Source of the DNA: Granulosicoccaceae sp. 1_MG-2023
GTDB lineage: Bacteria > Pseudomonadota > Gammaproteobacteria > Granulosicoccales > Granulosicoccaceae
NCBI GenBank assembly: GCA_030546905.1
Contig: JAUOPI010000016.1
Location: forward strand, 1-64,000
Reading direction: 5' to 3'
DNA: 64,000 bases
The first letter of the stretch is position 1; each line of letters opens with the position of its first letter. The notes under the pieces were generated by a model that did not search any database, was not told where the DNA came from, and was given only the letters and a program-made list of their open reading frames with translations. This document shows positions 16,251 to 25,021 of this stretch, in pieces. A program made the position numbers and the translations under genes.

Positions 16251-17538
16251 ATGCCTGCGATTCGGCTTGCTGTCGCGGCTCGGGGATAAAGCCCTTGTAG
16301 CGGCTGGCGTAGACGGTCACAAACAACATCAGCAAGGTTTGCGAGATCAGGGTTGCGACGATGGCGCCCTTCCAGCCGAAAAACGGGATCAGCACCAGGT
16401 TAAGGCAGATATTGGTGATCATGGAGTAGATCGTCCCGCGTGCCCGCACGTGCTGAAGGCTGCTGCCGGTCAGCGCGTCGCCGTAAGGCAGCATAATGCT
16501 CAGGATCAGCGGATAGACGGCCAGATAATGCAAGGCATCGACCGCTTCGCGGAAGTCCTCGCCGAGCAGGCCGATCAGCAGGTCGGCAAAGAAATACAGC
16601 ACGATGGCGGCGAACACACCGTAGGCTGCGGTAATCGGCAGCATGCGCTTGGCATAGCGGCGTGACTCGCTGTAGCCCTTTTTACCCTCGATAAAGAAGT
16701 AGCGGTGTACGGTCGAGAGCAAGGCGTTAACCGGCACAATACTCATTACGGCAAAGCGCGTGGCCGCAGCATAAATCCCCGTGCCTTCGACCGAGGCAAA
16801 ACGGTAGATCATGATTTTGTCGATTTCGGTATTGGCATTGCGGGCGGTGTTGCCGATGGCGAAATGCATGCCCGCGAGCAGACGGCGGCGTATATCGGTC
16901 AGCCCGGTCACTGTGAGCTTCCAGTGACGGCGCCACCAGAAAAACACCAGCAAGGCAAACACCGCATTGCCGGCCAGTTGGATATGAATCCACTCTTCCA
17001 GCCCGCCGCCGGTGAGAAACAGAAACGACACCACGATCAGGCGGATCAGGCCGTTAATCATTTCCAGCACCGCATTGCGGCGCATTTTGCCGTGCGCGAT
17101 ATTCACGCCCAGGGTGAGGCTGATGGTGCGCCCGCCGATAAACTGGGAAAGCCCCACCTCAAACAGCATCAGATAGGTCACCTGATCGAATATCAGCAGA
17201 TAACCCAGATACATGGCCAGCATGCCGATCGGAAACACCATCAGCGACAGGGCGATGGAATTGCCGATGGCCGCACCGGTCGGCACCTTGCCGGTGATGT
17301 CGTCGACCACCAGGTGGTAAGCGCCGAGGTCGAAGAACGGCTCGAGCAGAATGACAAAAGACAGCAGCGCCATATAGACGCCGAAGGATTCGGCACCCAG
17401 CTCACGTGCCAGTAAGACAAAGCTGACCAGCTGCAGGCCCAGTTTCACGCCGTAGGACAGCATCATCCAGAGCGTACCGCTCATCATTTCGCCGTCGAGG
17501 CGAAAACGTGAAAACAGCGAGTTGAGCCCGGCAGGCAT
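16249..17538 (-). CDS. Polysaccharide flippase (Wzx-like, MATE/MVF superfamily)
   Basis: A 429-residue integral membrane protein with about twelve to fourteen hydrophobic segments. The pattern (MLSYGVKLGLQLVSFVLLAR at the N-terminus, then YMALLSFVILLEPFFDLG) matches Wzx-type exporters that flip lipid-linked oligosaccharide across the inner membrane. Start ATG with CGGAG upstream. It lies 31 nt after the epimerase gene in the same direction and is the last gene of the run wecA-type, heparinase-like, GT4, epimerase, flippase. Membership of the family is clear; the substrate is not. Confidence 0.85.
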   Translation of the reverse strand: MPAGLNSLFSRFRLDGEMMSGTLWMMLSYGVKLGLQLVSFVLLARELGAESFGVYMALLSFVILLEPFFDLGAYHLVVDDITGKVPTGAAIGNSIALSLMVFPIGMLAMYLGYLLIFDQVTYLMLFEVGLSQFIGGRTISLTLGVNIAHGKMRRNAVLEMINGLIRLIVVSFLFLTGGGLEEWIHIQLAGNAVFALLVFFWWRRHWKLTVTGLTDIRRRLLAGMHFAIGNTARNANTEIDKIMIYRFASVEGTGIYAAATRFAVMSIVPVNALLSTVHRYFFIEGKKGYSESRRYAKRMLPITAAYGVFAAIVLYFFADLLIGLLGEDFREAVDALHYLAVYPLILSIMLPYGDALTGSSLQHVRARGTIYSMITNICLNLVLIPFFGWKGAIVATLISQTLLMLFVTVYASRYKGFIPEPRQQAESQA

Positions 17539-17569
17539 GGGTACTCCGAAGATCAGTCAGAAAAGAAAA

Positions 17570-18667
17570 TCAGGCGCTCAACACGTCCAAAATGCGCTCG
17601 GCGGCCTTGCCGTCCCAGAATTGCGGTACCCGCCCTGATTTGCCTTTACCCTCCAGAATACGGCCGACTTCTTCGAGCACTACGGCCTCGTCCAGCGGGG
17701 CCAGCAGGTTACTGCCCTCTTCCACGGTGATCGGTCGCTCGGTGCTGTCGCGCAGTGTGATGCAGGGCACGCCCAATGCCGTGGTTTCTTCCTGCAGGCC
17801 GCCGCTGTCGGTCAGGACAAAGCGGGCATCGCGGAAGAAATTCAGGAATTCGTGATAGGACAGCGGTTCGAGCTGAATGATCTTGTCCGACAGGCTGAGC
17901 CCGAATTTGTCCAGGTTCTGCCGGGTACGCGGATGTACAGGAAAGATCAGCTTAATGCGCTCAGCGACCTGATTGAGAATGCCGACCAGGGTCTGCAGGC
18001 TTTCGGCGGTGTCCACATTGGCCGGCCGGTGCAGGGTTGTGATGGCATAGTCGCCGAGTGATTGCTTCATCTCCGATGACAGTGGCGCACTGGCCTCGCC
18101 GCGGTTCAGCCGTTCGATCTGATAGAGCAGATTGTCGATCATCACATGGCCGACAAAATGCAGCTGCTCGTCGCGGTGGCCCTCACGGCGCAGGTGTGTC
18201 AGACCGCTTTTTTCGGTAACGAAGAATTCATCGGTGATGGCGTCTGTGACCAGGCGGTTGATCTCTTCGGGCATGGCGCGGTCACCGCTGCGCAGGCCGG
18301 CTTCAACGTGGGCCAGGCGGATGTGCAGCTTTTTCGCCACAATCGCGCAGGCCAGTGTGGAATTGACATCCCCCACCACCAGCACCACATCGGGCTTGTC
18401 TTTTAGGCAGATTTCTTCAAATCGCACCATGATTTTGGCGGTTTGTTCGGCGTGACTGCCGCCGCCCACTTCCAGGTGATAGTCCGGGGCGGGAATTTCC
18501 AGCTCCTGAAAAAACACATCGCTCATGCTCTGGTCGTAGTGCTGGCCGGTGTGGATCAGACGGAACTGAAATGCCTCCGGGCGCTTTTGCAGAGCGCGCA
18601 CAATCGGGGCGATTTTCATAAAGTTGGGCCGTGCGCCCGCGATCAGATAGATAAGTTGGCTGGACAA
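17570..18667 (-). CDS. wecB: UDP-N-acetylglucosamine 2-epimerase (non-hydrolysing)
   Basis: A 365-residue cytosolic enzyme that interconverts UDP-GlcNAc and UDP-ManNAc (or a related amino-sugar pair). Signatures are AGARPNFMKIAPI at the N-terminus, VVGDVNSTLACAI, HVEAGLRSGDRAMPEEINR, the His-containing TTLHRPANVD and DSGGLQEETTALGVPCITLR followed by TERP. The start is TTG with AGGA 8 nt upstream; no ATG is available nearby. It is 18 nt downstream of the GT4 gene. The UDP-ManNAc dehydrogenase (WecC) that often goes with it is not in this window, so the final sugar may be ManNAc or a modified one. Confidence 0.9.
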   Translation of the reverse strand: MSSQLIYLIAGARPNFMKIAPIVRALQKRPEAFQFRLIHTGQHYDQSMSDVFFQELEIPAPDYHLEVGGGSHAEQTAKIMVRFEEICLKDKPDVVLVVGDVNSTLACAIVAKKLHIRLAHVEAGLRSGDRAMPEEINRLVTDAITDEFFVTEKSGLTHLRREGHRDEQLHFVGHVMIDNLLYQIERLNRGEASAPLSSEMKQSLGDYAITTLHRPANVDTAESLQTLVGILNQVAERIKLIFPVHPRTRQNLDKFGLSLSDKIIQLEPLSYHEFLNFFRDARFVLTDSGGLQEETTALGVPCITLRDSTERPITVEEGSNLLAPLDEAVVLEEVGRILEGKGKSGRVPQFWDGKAAERILDVLSA

Positions 18668-18685
18668 GCTGAAATTCCTGACAGT

Positions 18686-19951
18686 TTAGAGTGCGGAGTC
18701 GGAGCGGCGCTTGGTCCTGCCCCGGGCAACAAGGCCTTCGATGGCGCTGAGTAAACGTTGCGCGAGCGTGCTGCGATCGTAGTGCGTCTGCACAAAGCCG
18801 CGCCCGCTCCCGGCGAGCCGCTGATAGCTATCCTTGTCATTGTAAAGAAGCCGGAGCTTTTCTGCGAGTTCGTCGGCACTTTGCGGTGTGATGGCAAAAC
18901 CGGCACCGGCCGATTCGACAATCTGCTGACTCTCGCCGCGTACGCCGAGGATAATCGGTTTGCCCATGGCCATGCTTTCAAAAATCTTTGACGGAATGAC
19001 CGTGCGGAACAGCGGCAGGTCTTTCAACAATACAAGGCTGACGTCTGATATCGCCCAAATCGCCGGCATGGCGGTTTTCGGCAACTGCCCTGCCATTATC
19101 ACGTTATCCAGGCCTTTTTCATCGCGCAGCGCGCGCAAGCGGGCGGATTCGGCGCCTTCGCCGACGGTCAGGAACACGATACCCGGTTCGTCGCGCAGCA
19201 GTTCGGCCGCCTCGAGTATGGTTTCCAGATGATGGGCCATGCCGTGGGTGCCCACATAGGCGGCAACAAAACGCCCCTGCAGCGCGGCAACCTCGTCCGG
19301 CAAAACGCTCAGATCGGCTTCGCTGCTGTCGTCGTAGAGTGACAGGTCGACGCCGTTTTTAATGACGGTGATCTTCTCTGCCGGCACGCCCAGATTGAGC
19401 ATGTAGTCGCGGAAGGCATCGGTAACCGGCACGATATGGTCGGCTTTGCGGTAGGCAAAGCGTTCCAGCCATTCGAGCAGGCCGATAATCTTTTTATTTT
19501 TGATGGCGCCCACGGCGAGGATGGATTCCGGCCACAGATCGCGGATTTCCAGCACCCAGGGCGTGCGTTTGAGCAGCTTGTAGGCATAGCCGGCCAGGCC
19601 GTTAAAAAACTGCGGCGAGGTGCTGATAACCACATCGGCCCGGGGCGCGAAAGGCAGGTAGAAAAACGTCGCCAGCATATAGGACACATAGCCCAGGGTA
19701 CGTTTTACAAAGCCTTCGTTGGCGGTGATATAGGTCCACAGCCTAACCACGCGGATGCCGTCGATTTCTTCGCTGCTGTAAAGGCGGTTTTTATAGCCGT
19801 CATAGACCTTGCCGCGCGGGTGGTTGGGCGCGCAGGTCACCACGGTCACCTGATGGCCCTGCTTGACCCAGGTTTTGCAGTGATCGAAGGTGCGCGACGC
19901 CGGCGCGTTGACTTCGGGCGGAAAATAATGCGAGAGAAACAGAATATGCAT
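18686..19951 (-). CDS. GT4-family glycosyltransferase (WbuB-like)
   Basis: A 421-residue GT-B enzyme of family 4. The N-terminus (HILFLSHYFPPEVNAPASR) and the segment VLEIRDLWPESILAVGAI are typical of the WbuB group, which adds an amino sugar to a lipid-linked glycan. The C-terminal half has the GT4 EX7E-like region (PSKIFESMAMGKPIILGVRG). Start ATG at 19951, eight nt after the stop of the heparinase-like gene. A longer frame reaching 20092 would overlap that gene and lacks support. Works on the cytosolic face of the inner membrane. The donor sugar is not certain; the adjacent epimerase makes an N-acetylated amino sugar plausible. Confidence 0.88.
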   Translation of the reverse strand: MHILFLSHYFPPEVNAPASRTFDHCKTWVKQGHQVTVVTCAPNHPRGKVYDGYKNRLYSSEEIDGIRVVRLWTYITANEGFVKRTLGYVSYMLATFFYLPFAPRADVVISTSPQFFNGLAGYAYKLLKRTPWVLEIRDLWPESILAVGAIKNKKIIGLLEWLERFAYRKADHIVPVTDAFRDYMLNLGVPAEKITVIKNGVDLSLYDDSSEADLSVLPDEVAALQGRFVAAYVGTHGMAHHLETILEAAELLRDEPGIVFLTVGEGAESARLRALRDEKGLDNVIMAGQLPKTAMPAIWAISDVSLVLLKDLPLFRTVIPSKIFESMAMGKPIILGVRGESQQIVESAGAGFAITPQSADELAEKLRLLYNDKDSYQRLAGSGRGFVQTHYDRSTLAQRLLSAIEGLVARGRTKRRSDSAL

Positions 19952-19958
19952 AATGATT

Positions 19959-21653
19959 TCAGTTGCCGGTGGCCGGCGTGATGCGATAGCCGAGTGTGGC
20001 GGGCAGCGGTCCCCGGTAGTGCAGGTGCAGACGCTGATTGGCCTGCTCGATACCGAAGCGGGGATGATACACAGACGGCTCCAGCATGACATCTGCCGGT
20101 CCGGTAATGTGTAGGCGTGCCACGGGCCTGCCCTGCCCGTCCTGCAGCGTCACTTCGTCTGCCGATAAGCTGGCGGTCAGGGCCGGATGAAAATGGATAT
20201 AGCTGTCCAGCGTGTGTTCGCCTTCGCCGCTGAGCAAATCACTCAGGGTCCAGCTGTGGCCGTCGAAGCTCACCTCACGCTGATGCGTGACCGCTTGTTT
20301 CAGGCGCCGGTAACCGTCATGGCTGCCGCAGAAATGCGCATGGCGACTGTCTGCATCAAAGCGGACCATGGTCGGTGACGCACGCCGCGCCACGCGGAAC
20401 AGGCCCCAGACTTCGGACTGCTCCTGCCCGTCAACGACGACCGTGTTGTGTGCGGCGGTCGAACGGTCGTGTTTACGTGCGTCACCGGGCTCGTAGTTGA
20501 GGGTGCCTGTATCGACCACCACGGTTTGTCCGCCGATCGAAAGCTCATAACTGAGCGTGTCGCAATGGGTGTGGCCGGGTTGGTAACGGGGACCGGTTTC
20601 GCCGCAATCGATAATCATGCGCCCCTGTTCGTTGCCGAGCAGGAAATAGCCGCTTTCGGCAAAGGCGGTGCGCACTTCATGCTGCCCGCTCAGGGCGTCG
20701 CCGAGCAGGTCCTGCGCGTAGGCGAGTAGCTGCTGCGTATCCGGCGCGATACCGAAGGCGGCGTCATTAAACAGCGGAAAGTCCCCGTTCGGGTGGCGCA
20801 GATCACGTAAAAACACAGCGGCTGAAACCGCGGCGCGCTGCAGCTTGCGCCGCAACGGGTCGGCCAGGGCCGGGCCACAGTAATTGAGGATATCGAGCAG
20901 GTCCTCAAGAAAAATCGCGTGGTACATGGGGCTGCGTTCGTAGTGCCCGCCGTCGCTGAGCTGTTGCTCATCGAGCTCGCGGCTCAGATCACGGCAACCC
21001 CGTTGAAACCATTCCAGTGCCTCGCCGTGACCGAAGTAACAGCCGGCAAACAGCAGGGCTTTGATGTTTTTAAAGAAATGGTTGGCAAGAATATGCAGCT
21101 CGAGATTGTGCCGCATCCAACGCCCCTGCCCGGCCAGACTGGTCAGTACCGGCGTGCCGGCTGCGGCCGGTTCCTGCGTGAGGAATTTGATCCAGTTTAC
21201 AATCCGCAGCGACGCCGTATAGGGCTCCCAGGCGGTGACCGTGCCCTGCGGATTTTCGGCAATCCAGTCTTCGATAATGGCCTGCTTGCGCGCCACCGGC
21301 AGCGCCGGGTCCTGCAGGTAGTCGAAATAATGCAGGTTGTAAGACCAGAGCCGCGGCATATCCGGGTTCTGCCAGCGCGGAATCCCGCCGTCAAAGCGTT
21401 TTTCGCGGTTGAGAAAGCAGAATCCGTCCGGCGCGGCGGCGCCCATGGGGTAAGTCAGAAAAGCGCTGTGCGGCTGCTGTCCGGCCGGCACGGGGGCGAA
21501 GTCGGTCTCGGTACTGCAGCCTTCGCCGACCTTCAGGCCGCGGCGCAACAGATACCAGAGAATTTGCGATGGTCTGAGCGAGACCATCGCATGGGCATAG
21601 AGAAAGGCTTTGCTTGGCAAGACTGGCAATATCCGGTGAATGGGCGACGCCAC
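19959..21653 (-). CDS. Heparinase II/III-like protein in the polysaccharide locus
   Basis: A 564-residue protein with an N-terminal alpha-helical toroid domain (LWSYNLHYFDYL, WEPYTASLRIVNWIKFL, HNLELHILANHFFKNIKALL, ERSPMYHAIFLEDLLDIL) and a C-terminal beta-sheet domain (GPRYQPGHTHCDTLSYEL, HDRSTAAHNTVVVDGQEQSE), both of the heparinase II/III family. The Tyr and His residues in these segments match the lyase active-site areas. No signal peptide is evident, so it could act in the cytosol or use an unknown export route. The start is uncertain: GTG 21653 gives the full frame and ATG 21587 gives a 542-residue form; neither has a good ribosome site. Often found inside such gene clusters, function unproven. 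Confidence 0.82.
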   Translation of the reverse strand: MASPIHRILPVLPSKAFLYAHAMVSLRPSQILWYLLRRGLKVGEGCSTETDFAPVPAGQQPHSAFLTYPMGAAAPDGFCFLNREKRFDGGIPRWQNPDMPRLWSYNLHYFDYLQDPALPVARKQAIIEDWIAENPQGTVTAWEPYTASLRIVNWIKFLTQEPAAAGTPVLTSLAGQGRWMRHNLELHILANHFFKNIKALLFAGCYFGHGEALEWFQRGCRDLSRELDEQQLSDGGHYERSPMYHAIFLEDLLDILNYCGPALADPLRRKLQRAAVSAAVFLRDLRHPNGDFPLFNDAAFGIAPDTQQLLAYAQDLLGDALSGQHEVRTAFAESGYFLLGNEQGRMIIDCGETGPRYQPGHTHCDTLSYELSIGGQTVVVDTGTLNYEPGDARKHDRSTAAHNTVVVDGQEQSEVWGLFRVARRASPTMVRFDADSRHAHFCGSHDGYRRLKQAVTHQREVSFDGHSWTLSDLLSGEGEHTLDSYIHFHPALTASLSADEVTLQDGQGRPVARLHITGPADVMLEPSVYHPRFGIEQANQRLHLHYRGPLPATLGYRITPATGN

Positions 21654-21700
21654 GCGGGCGTGGCACTGAAACAGTTATCGGAGAAAAACGTTTCTTTCGC

Positions 21701-22816
21701 CTAGTCGCGCGGTTTGCCGCCGGTTTCGGATACCGGATTGGTGGCCAGCGACTTTTTCAGCACGCGCACATGCTGGCGTTGGCGGGTCTGCAGCAGACGC
21801 GGTGTCAGTACCAGATGGGCTGCCACCAGAATCACAAAAGCCCAGAACAGCAGCGGCTCGGCGCCCGGCACCTGATTGGCCAGCAAACCGACCGAGACAA
21901 AGACGATATGCGCAAAACACATAATCGCCAGCGCTGAGTTCACTGAAAAGCCCTGGTCAATCAGCAGGTGGTGAAGATGATCACGGCCGGCTTCAAACGG
22001 TGAGCGCCCTTCAAACAGGCGACGCACCATCACGGCACTGATATCGAGCAGCGGCAGACCGAAGATCCAGCCCGCGGAAACCGCGGACAAAGGCGGCTGT
22101 TCGCCCTGTGAGAGATCGATAAACAGCCAGGCCATCAACAGGCCGAGCATCATGCTGCCGGCATCGCCCATAAAAACCCGCGCGCGGCGTCCGGCGATGC
22201 GGACGTTAAACAGCAGGAAAGCGGTCAGTGCGCCGACCAGAATCAGCGAGTAGATGCCGATCGAACCGGCGCCGGCGCTGATGGCGATCACCGACAAGGC
22301 GGCAAAACTCACCAGTGCGAGACTGCCGGCCAGGCCGTCGGCGCCGTCGACCATATTCATGGCGTTGATGACGCCGACGGTGCTGAAAACGGTAAAGATC
22401 AGTGCGAAAAAGCCGCCCAGATGCACTTCGCCGTCGCCGAACAGATTGCCCAGATGGGTGATCTGAACCTGGCCGATATAGACCATGGCCACGGCCGCGA
22501 GAATCTGCACCAGAAAACGTTTGCGGGTCTGCAGTCCGTGCATATCGTCGAGTATGCCCATGACCAGTACCACGCCGGCGATCAGCACCAATGCCAGCGA
22601 GGTCCAGGTCGGTTGCAGCACCAGCGCTGAGACGGCGAACCCGCAGAACATGGCGATGCCGCCGACCAGCGGTACCAGACCTTCGTGTTGCTTGCGCTCG
22701 CAGGGGCGGTCAAGCAGGTCGATATGCTCGGCGATCCGGCGCAATACCAATAAGGCCGTTACCGTGATGAAAAACGGCAGAATGAAGGTCAGTATGCCTG
22801 CAGGATGCAATGTCAT
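21701..22816 (-). CDS. wecA: Undecaprenyl-phosphate sugar-1-phosphate transferase (WecA/MraY family)
   Basis: A 371-residue integral membrane enzyme, about eleven helices. It moves a sugar-1-phosphate, normally GlcNAc-1-P, from its UDP donor to undecaprenyl phosphate, the first step of glycan assembly. Hallmarks are the aspartate loop GILDDMHGL, the Mg/nucleotide motif NAMNMVDGADGLAG, the catalytic VFMGDAGSMMLG and the basic/histidine loop FEAGRDHLHHLL. The start ATG at 22816 has only a distant GGAAT. First gene of the minus-strand assembly operon and divergent from the yciK-like gene. Assigning WecA rather than another sugar specificity is by similarity only. Confidence 0.88.
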   Translation of the reverse strand: MTLHPAGILTFILPFFITVTALLVLRRIAEHIDLLDRPCERKQHEGLVPLVGGIAMFCGFAVSALVLQPTWTSLALVLIAGVVLVMGILDDMHGLQTRKRFLVQILAAVAMVYIGQVQITHLGNLFGDGEVHLGGFFALIFTVFSTVGVINAMNMVDGADGLAGSLALVSFAALSVIAISAGAGSIGIYSLILVGALTAFLLFNVRIAGRRARVFMGDAGSMMLGLLMAWLFIDLSQGEQPPLSAVSAGWIFGLPLLDISAVMVRRLFEGRSPFEAGRDHLHHLLIDQGFSVNSALAIMCFAHIVFVSVGLLANQVPGAEPLLFWAFVILVAAHLVLTPRLLQTRQRQHVRVLKKSLATNPVSETGGKPRD

Positions 22817-23206
22817 AAGAATGGTCGTATTCCGTTGGCCTTGGCGCCGTTAGTGTCTATTCCGGCATTATAACCTCAATGCCTTAGCCCGGCGCATGGT
22901 CTGACTGCCAATTATCTGTCGTCGCCCGCAATTTGTCAGGGCGAAATGTACAGATTCTCGGTGTTTATGTCAGTGTGTGTACATGTTTTTTGACGCGCGA
23001 ATGGTATTTTCAACCAGTTAGCGTGGCAAGTTAACATTAGGTATAGCTGAAAATTGACGTTTTTGTGCACTCCGTACAATTGCACGCACAAAGCGCATTA
23101 TTGCAACTGTTTACGATCAGCCGCCCCGTGTGGTGGCCGATTGCCCGCGGATACGGCGGGACGTTACACTGTCGCGCAATACCGGACCAACCAAAGGAAC
23201 GTCACT
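22817..23206. other. Intergenic region between wecA-like and yciK-like genes
   Basis: 390 nt between divergent genes. On the plus strand TTGCCC (23141-23146) and TACACT (23165-23170), 18 nt apart, are a possible promoter close to the TTG start. An inverted repeat TTTGTGC (23062-23068) and GCACAAA (23086-23092), 17 nt apart, could be a protein site. The region 22950-23100 is AT-rich. No small gene is convincing; an in-frame extension of the yciK-like frame to 23054 has no ribosome site. Confidence 0.35.
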
Positions 23207-23953
23207 TTGAGCAAACAAGCGCCCGTGTCTGAGGCTTTGAAAAACCGCGTTATTCTGATTACCGGCGCCTATGGCGGTCTGGGCAGGGAGCTGAGCCTGG
23301 CCTGTGCAAAACAAGGTGCCACGGTCCTGCTGCTGGGCCGTTCCATGCCGCACCTGGAAAAGCTCTACGACGAGATCGAAGAAGCCGGTGCGCCGCAGCC
23401 GGGAATTATCCCGCTTGATCTGGAAGGCGCGACGCCCAAAGACTACGACGACATCGCCGCAACCATAGAAAAAGAATTCGGCCAGCTCAACGGTCTGATC
23501 CACTGCGCGGCGCAGCTGGGCAGCCTGACTCCGGTGCCGCTTTATACCATGCAGGACTGGCAGAAGGTGATGCTGACCAATATGACCGGCCCGCTGGCCC
23601 TGACCCAGGCCCTGCTGCCGTTGCTGGATCGCAGCGCCATGGCGTCATTGCTGTTTACCCTGGACGATCACAACACCGCTTATTGGGGTGCTTACGGGGT
23701 CAGTAAAGCGGCCTTGCGCAGCATGGCGCGGATTCTGGCCGATGAGCAGGAAAACCTGGTCGATGAAAACGGCTATCCGCGGGTGTCGGTGAATATGATC
23801 AACCCGGGCCCGATGCGGACCCGCTTGCGCGCCAAGGCCTTCCCCGGCGAGCAGCCCGAAGAAGTGCCGCCGCCGTCTGAGAAGGTCGCGGCGTTTGTTG
23901 AGCTGATCGCCCGCGCGGACCCGAAACTGACCTGCGCAGATATCCGCCTTTAA
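23207..23953 (+). CDS. yciK: Short-chain dehydrogenase of the YciK family
   Basis: A 248-residue classical SDR (E. coli YciK has 252). The cofactor motif is TGAYGGLGRE near residue 22, the NAG-equivalent is HCAAQLG, and the catalytic pair is Tyr-x-x-x-Lys in WGAYGVSKAAL. The substrate of YciK proteins is not known. The start is TTG at 23207 with AAGGA about 9 nt upstream, which fits the family start; an ATG/GTG frame further upstream is unlikely. Its TAA stop overlaps the stop codon of the convergent prmB gene (TTAA, read as TAA on both strands). Confidence 0.88.
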   Translation: MSKQAPVSEALKNRVILITGAYGGLGRELSLACAKQGATVLLLGRSMPHLEKLYDEIEEAGAPQPGIIPLDLEGATPKDYDDIAATIEKEFGQLNGLIHCAAQLGSLTPVPLYTMQDWQKVMLTNMTGPLALTQALLPLLDRSAMASLLFTLDDHNTAYWGAYGVSKAALRSMARILADEQENLVDENGYPRVSVNMINPGPMRTRLRAKAFPGEQPEEVPPPSEKVAAFVELIARADPKLTCADIRL

Positions 23954-24858
23954 GCCCTGCCCGCGGCGGCCCCGGACAGGTCGTCGCGGGTCAGCATAAA
24001 CACCCCTTCCCCGCCGTGGCTGAACTGCAGCCAGCGGAAATCCAGATCCGGATAGGCCGCTTCCAGTGCCGGCGCGCTGTTGCCGACTTCGCAGATAAAC
24101 ACCCCGCCCTCGTTCAGGTGCGCAGCCGCTTCGGCGAGCATGGTGCGCACCAGATCCAGTCCGTCATCACCGGCGGCCAGGCCGAGCTGCGGTTCACGCA
24201 GGTATTCGTCCGACAAAGCCGCCATATCCGCGCGATCCACATAGGGCGGATTGGACACGATCAGATCGTAGCGTTTGCCCTGCAAGCCGGCGAACAGGTC
24301 GCTGCGATGCAGGTGTACGCGGTCGCCGACCTCGTGCATGGCGACATTTTCCGCCGCCAGCGACAGTGCGTCGGCGGAAATATCGCTGGCATCGATTTCG
24401 GCCGTGGGAAAGGCGTAGCTGCAGGCAATGGCAATGCAGCCGCCGCCGGTACACAGGTCCAGCACACGGCTGACGCCCTGCGGATCCAGATAATCAGAAA
24501 AGCCCGACATGATCGGCTCGGCCAGCGGTGAGCGTGGCACCAGTGCGCGCGCATCGCTGATAAACGGCAGCCCGCAGAACCAGGCGCGACCGGTAATGTA
24601 GGCAGCCGGTTCGCGGTCTTCGGCGCGCCGGCGCAGATAGTCTGCCGCACGGTCCAGACCGGCCTGGTCCGCCGGCATGCTGTAATCGGGTTCTTCGCTG
24701 GGGTCGAGCCCGAATGCCTCGAGTACCAGCCAGGCCGCCTCATCCAGTGAGGAACCGGTGCCGTGTCCGTAGACCAGATCAAACTGGTCGAGATAGCGGG
24801 CGCCGGCGCGGATGGCGTCTTCAAGCGTGCGGACCGGGTCCGTGAAAGGCTGCTTCAT
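23950..24858 (-). CDS. prmB: Ribosomal protein L3 N5-glutamine methyltransferase
   Basis: A 302-residue SAM-dependent methyltransferase (E. coli PrmB 310) that methylates a glutamine in ribosomal protein L3. Motifs are VLDLCTGGGCIAIA (SAM site) and the glutamine-recognising ISNPPYVD, followed by REPQLGLAAGDDGLD. The N-terminal helical domain (VRTLEDAIRAGARYL) sets PrmB apart from PrmC. Start ATG 24858 with GGAAG upstream; a longer frame to 24984 encodes a spurious hydrophobic stretch and overlaps the psd promoter. Convergent with the yciK-like gene, sharing a TTAA stop overlap, and divergent from psd. Confidence 0.93.
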   Translation of the reverse strand: MKQPFTDPVRTLEDAIRAGARYLDQFDLVYGHGTGSSLDEAAWLVLEAFGLDPSEEPDYSMPADQAGLDRAADYLRRRAEDREPAAYITGRAWFCGLPFISDARALVPRSPLAEPIMSGFSDYLDPQGVSRVLDLCTGGGCIAIACSYAFPTAEIDASDISADALSLAAENVAMHEVGDRVHLHRSDLFAGLQGKRYDLIVSNPPYVDRADMAALSDEYLREPQLGLAAGDDGLDLVRTMLAEAAAHLNEGGVFICEVGNSAPALEAAYPDLDFRWLQFSHGGEGVFMLTRDDLSGAAAGRA

Positions 24859-25021
24859 TGTCTGTTGGCTTCCGGAAAAATCCGCCGCAGTATAAACGCA
24901 GCCTGCGCTGAGCCAAAGCGGCAGCGCAGCGGCGCTTATCAAATACCGCCGGCCTGACTTATACTGGCGCGTTTGTGCCGCCACTTCCGATACTTACCGG
25001 CCCTGCCGGAACAGGACATCT

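Noticed and set aside
11142-22816. Complete capsule export locus
   Set aside because: Wza, Wzb and Wzc-type export and control proteins are missing and the beta-helix gene is on the opposite strand. Only synthesis, flipping and polymerisation can be supported.
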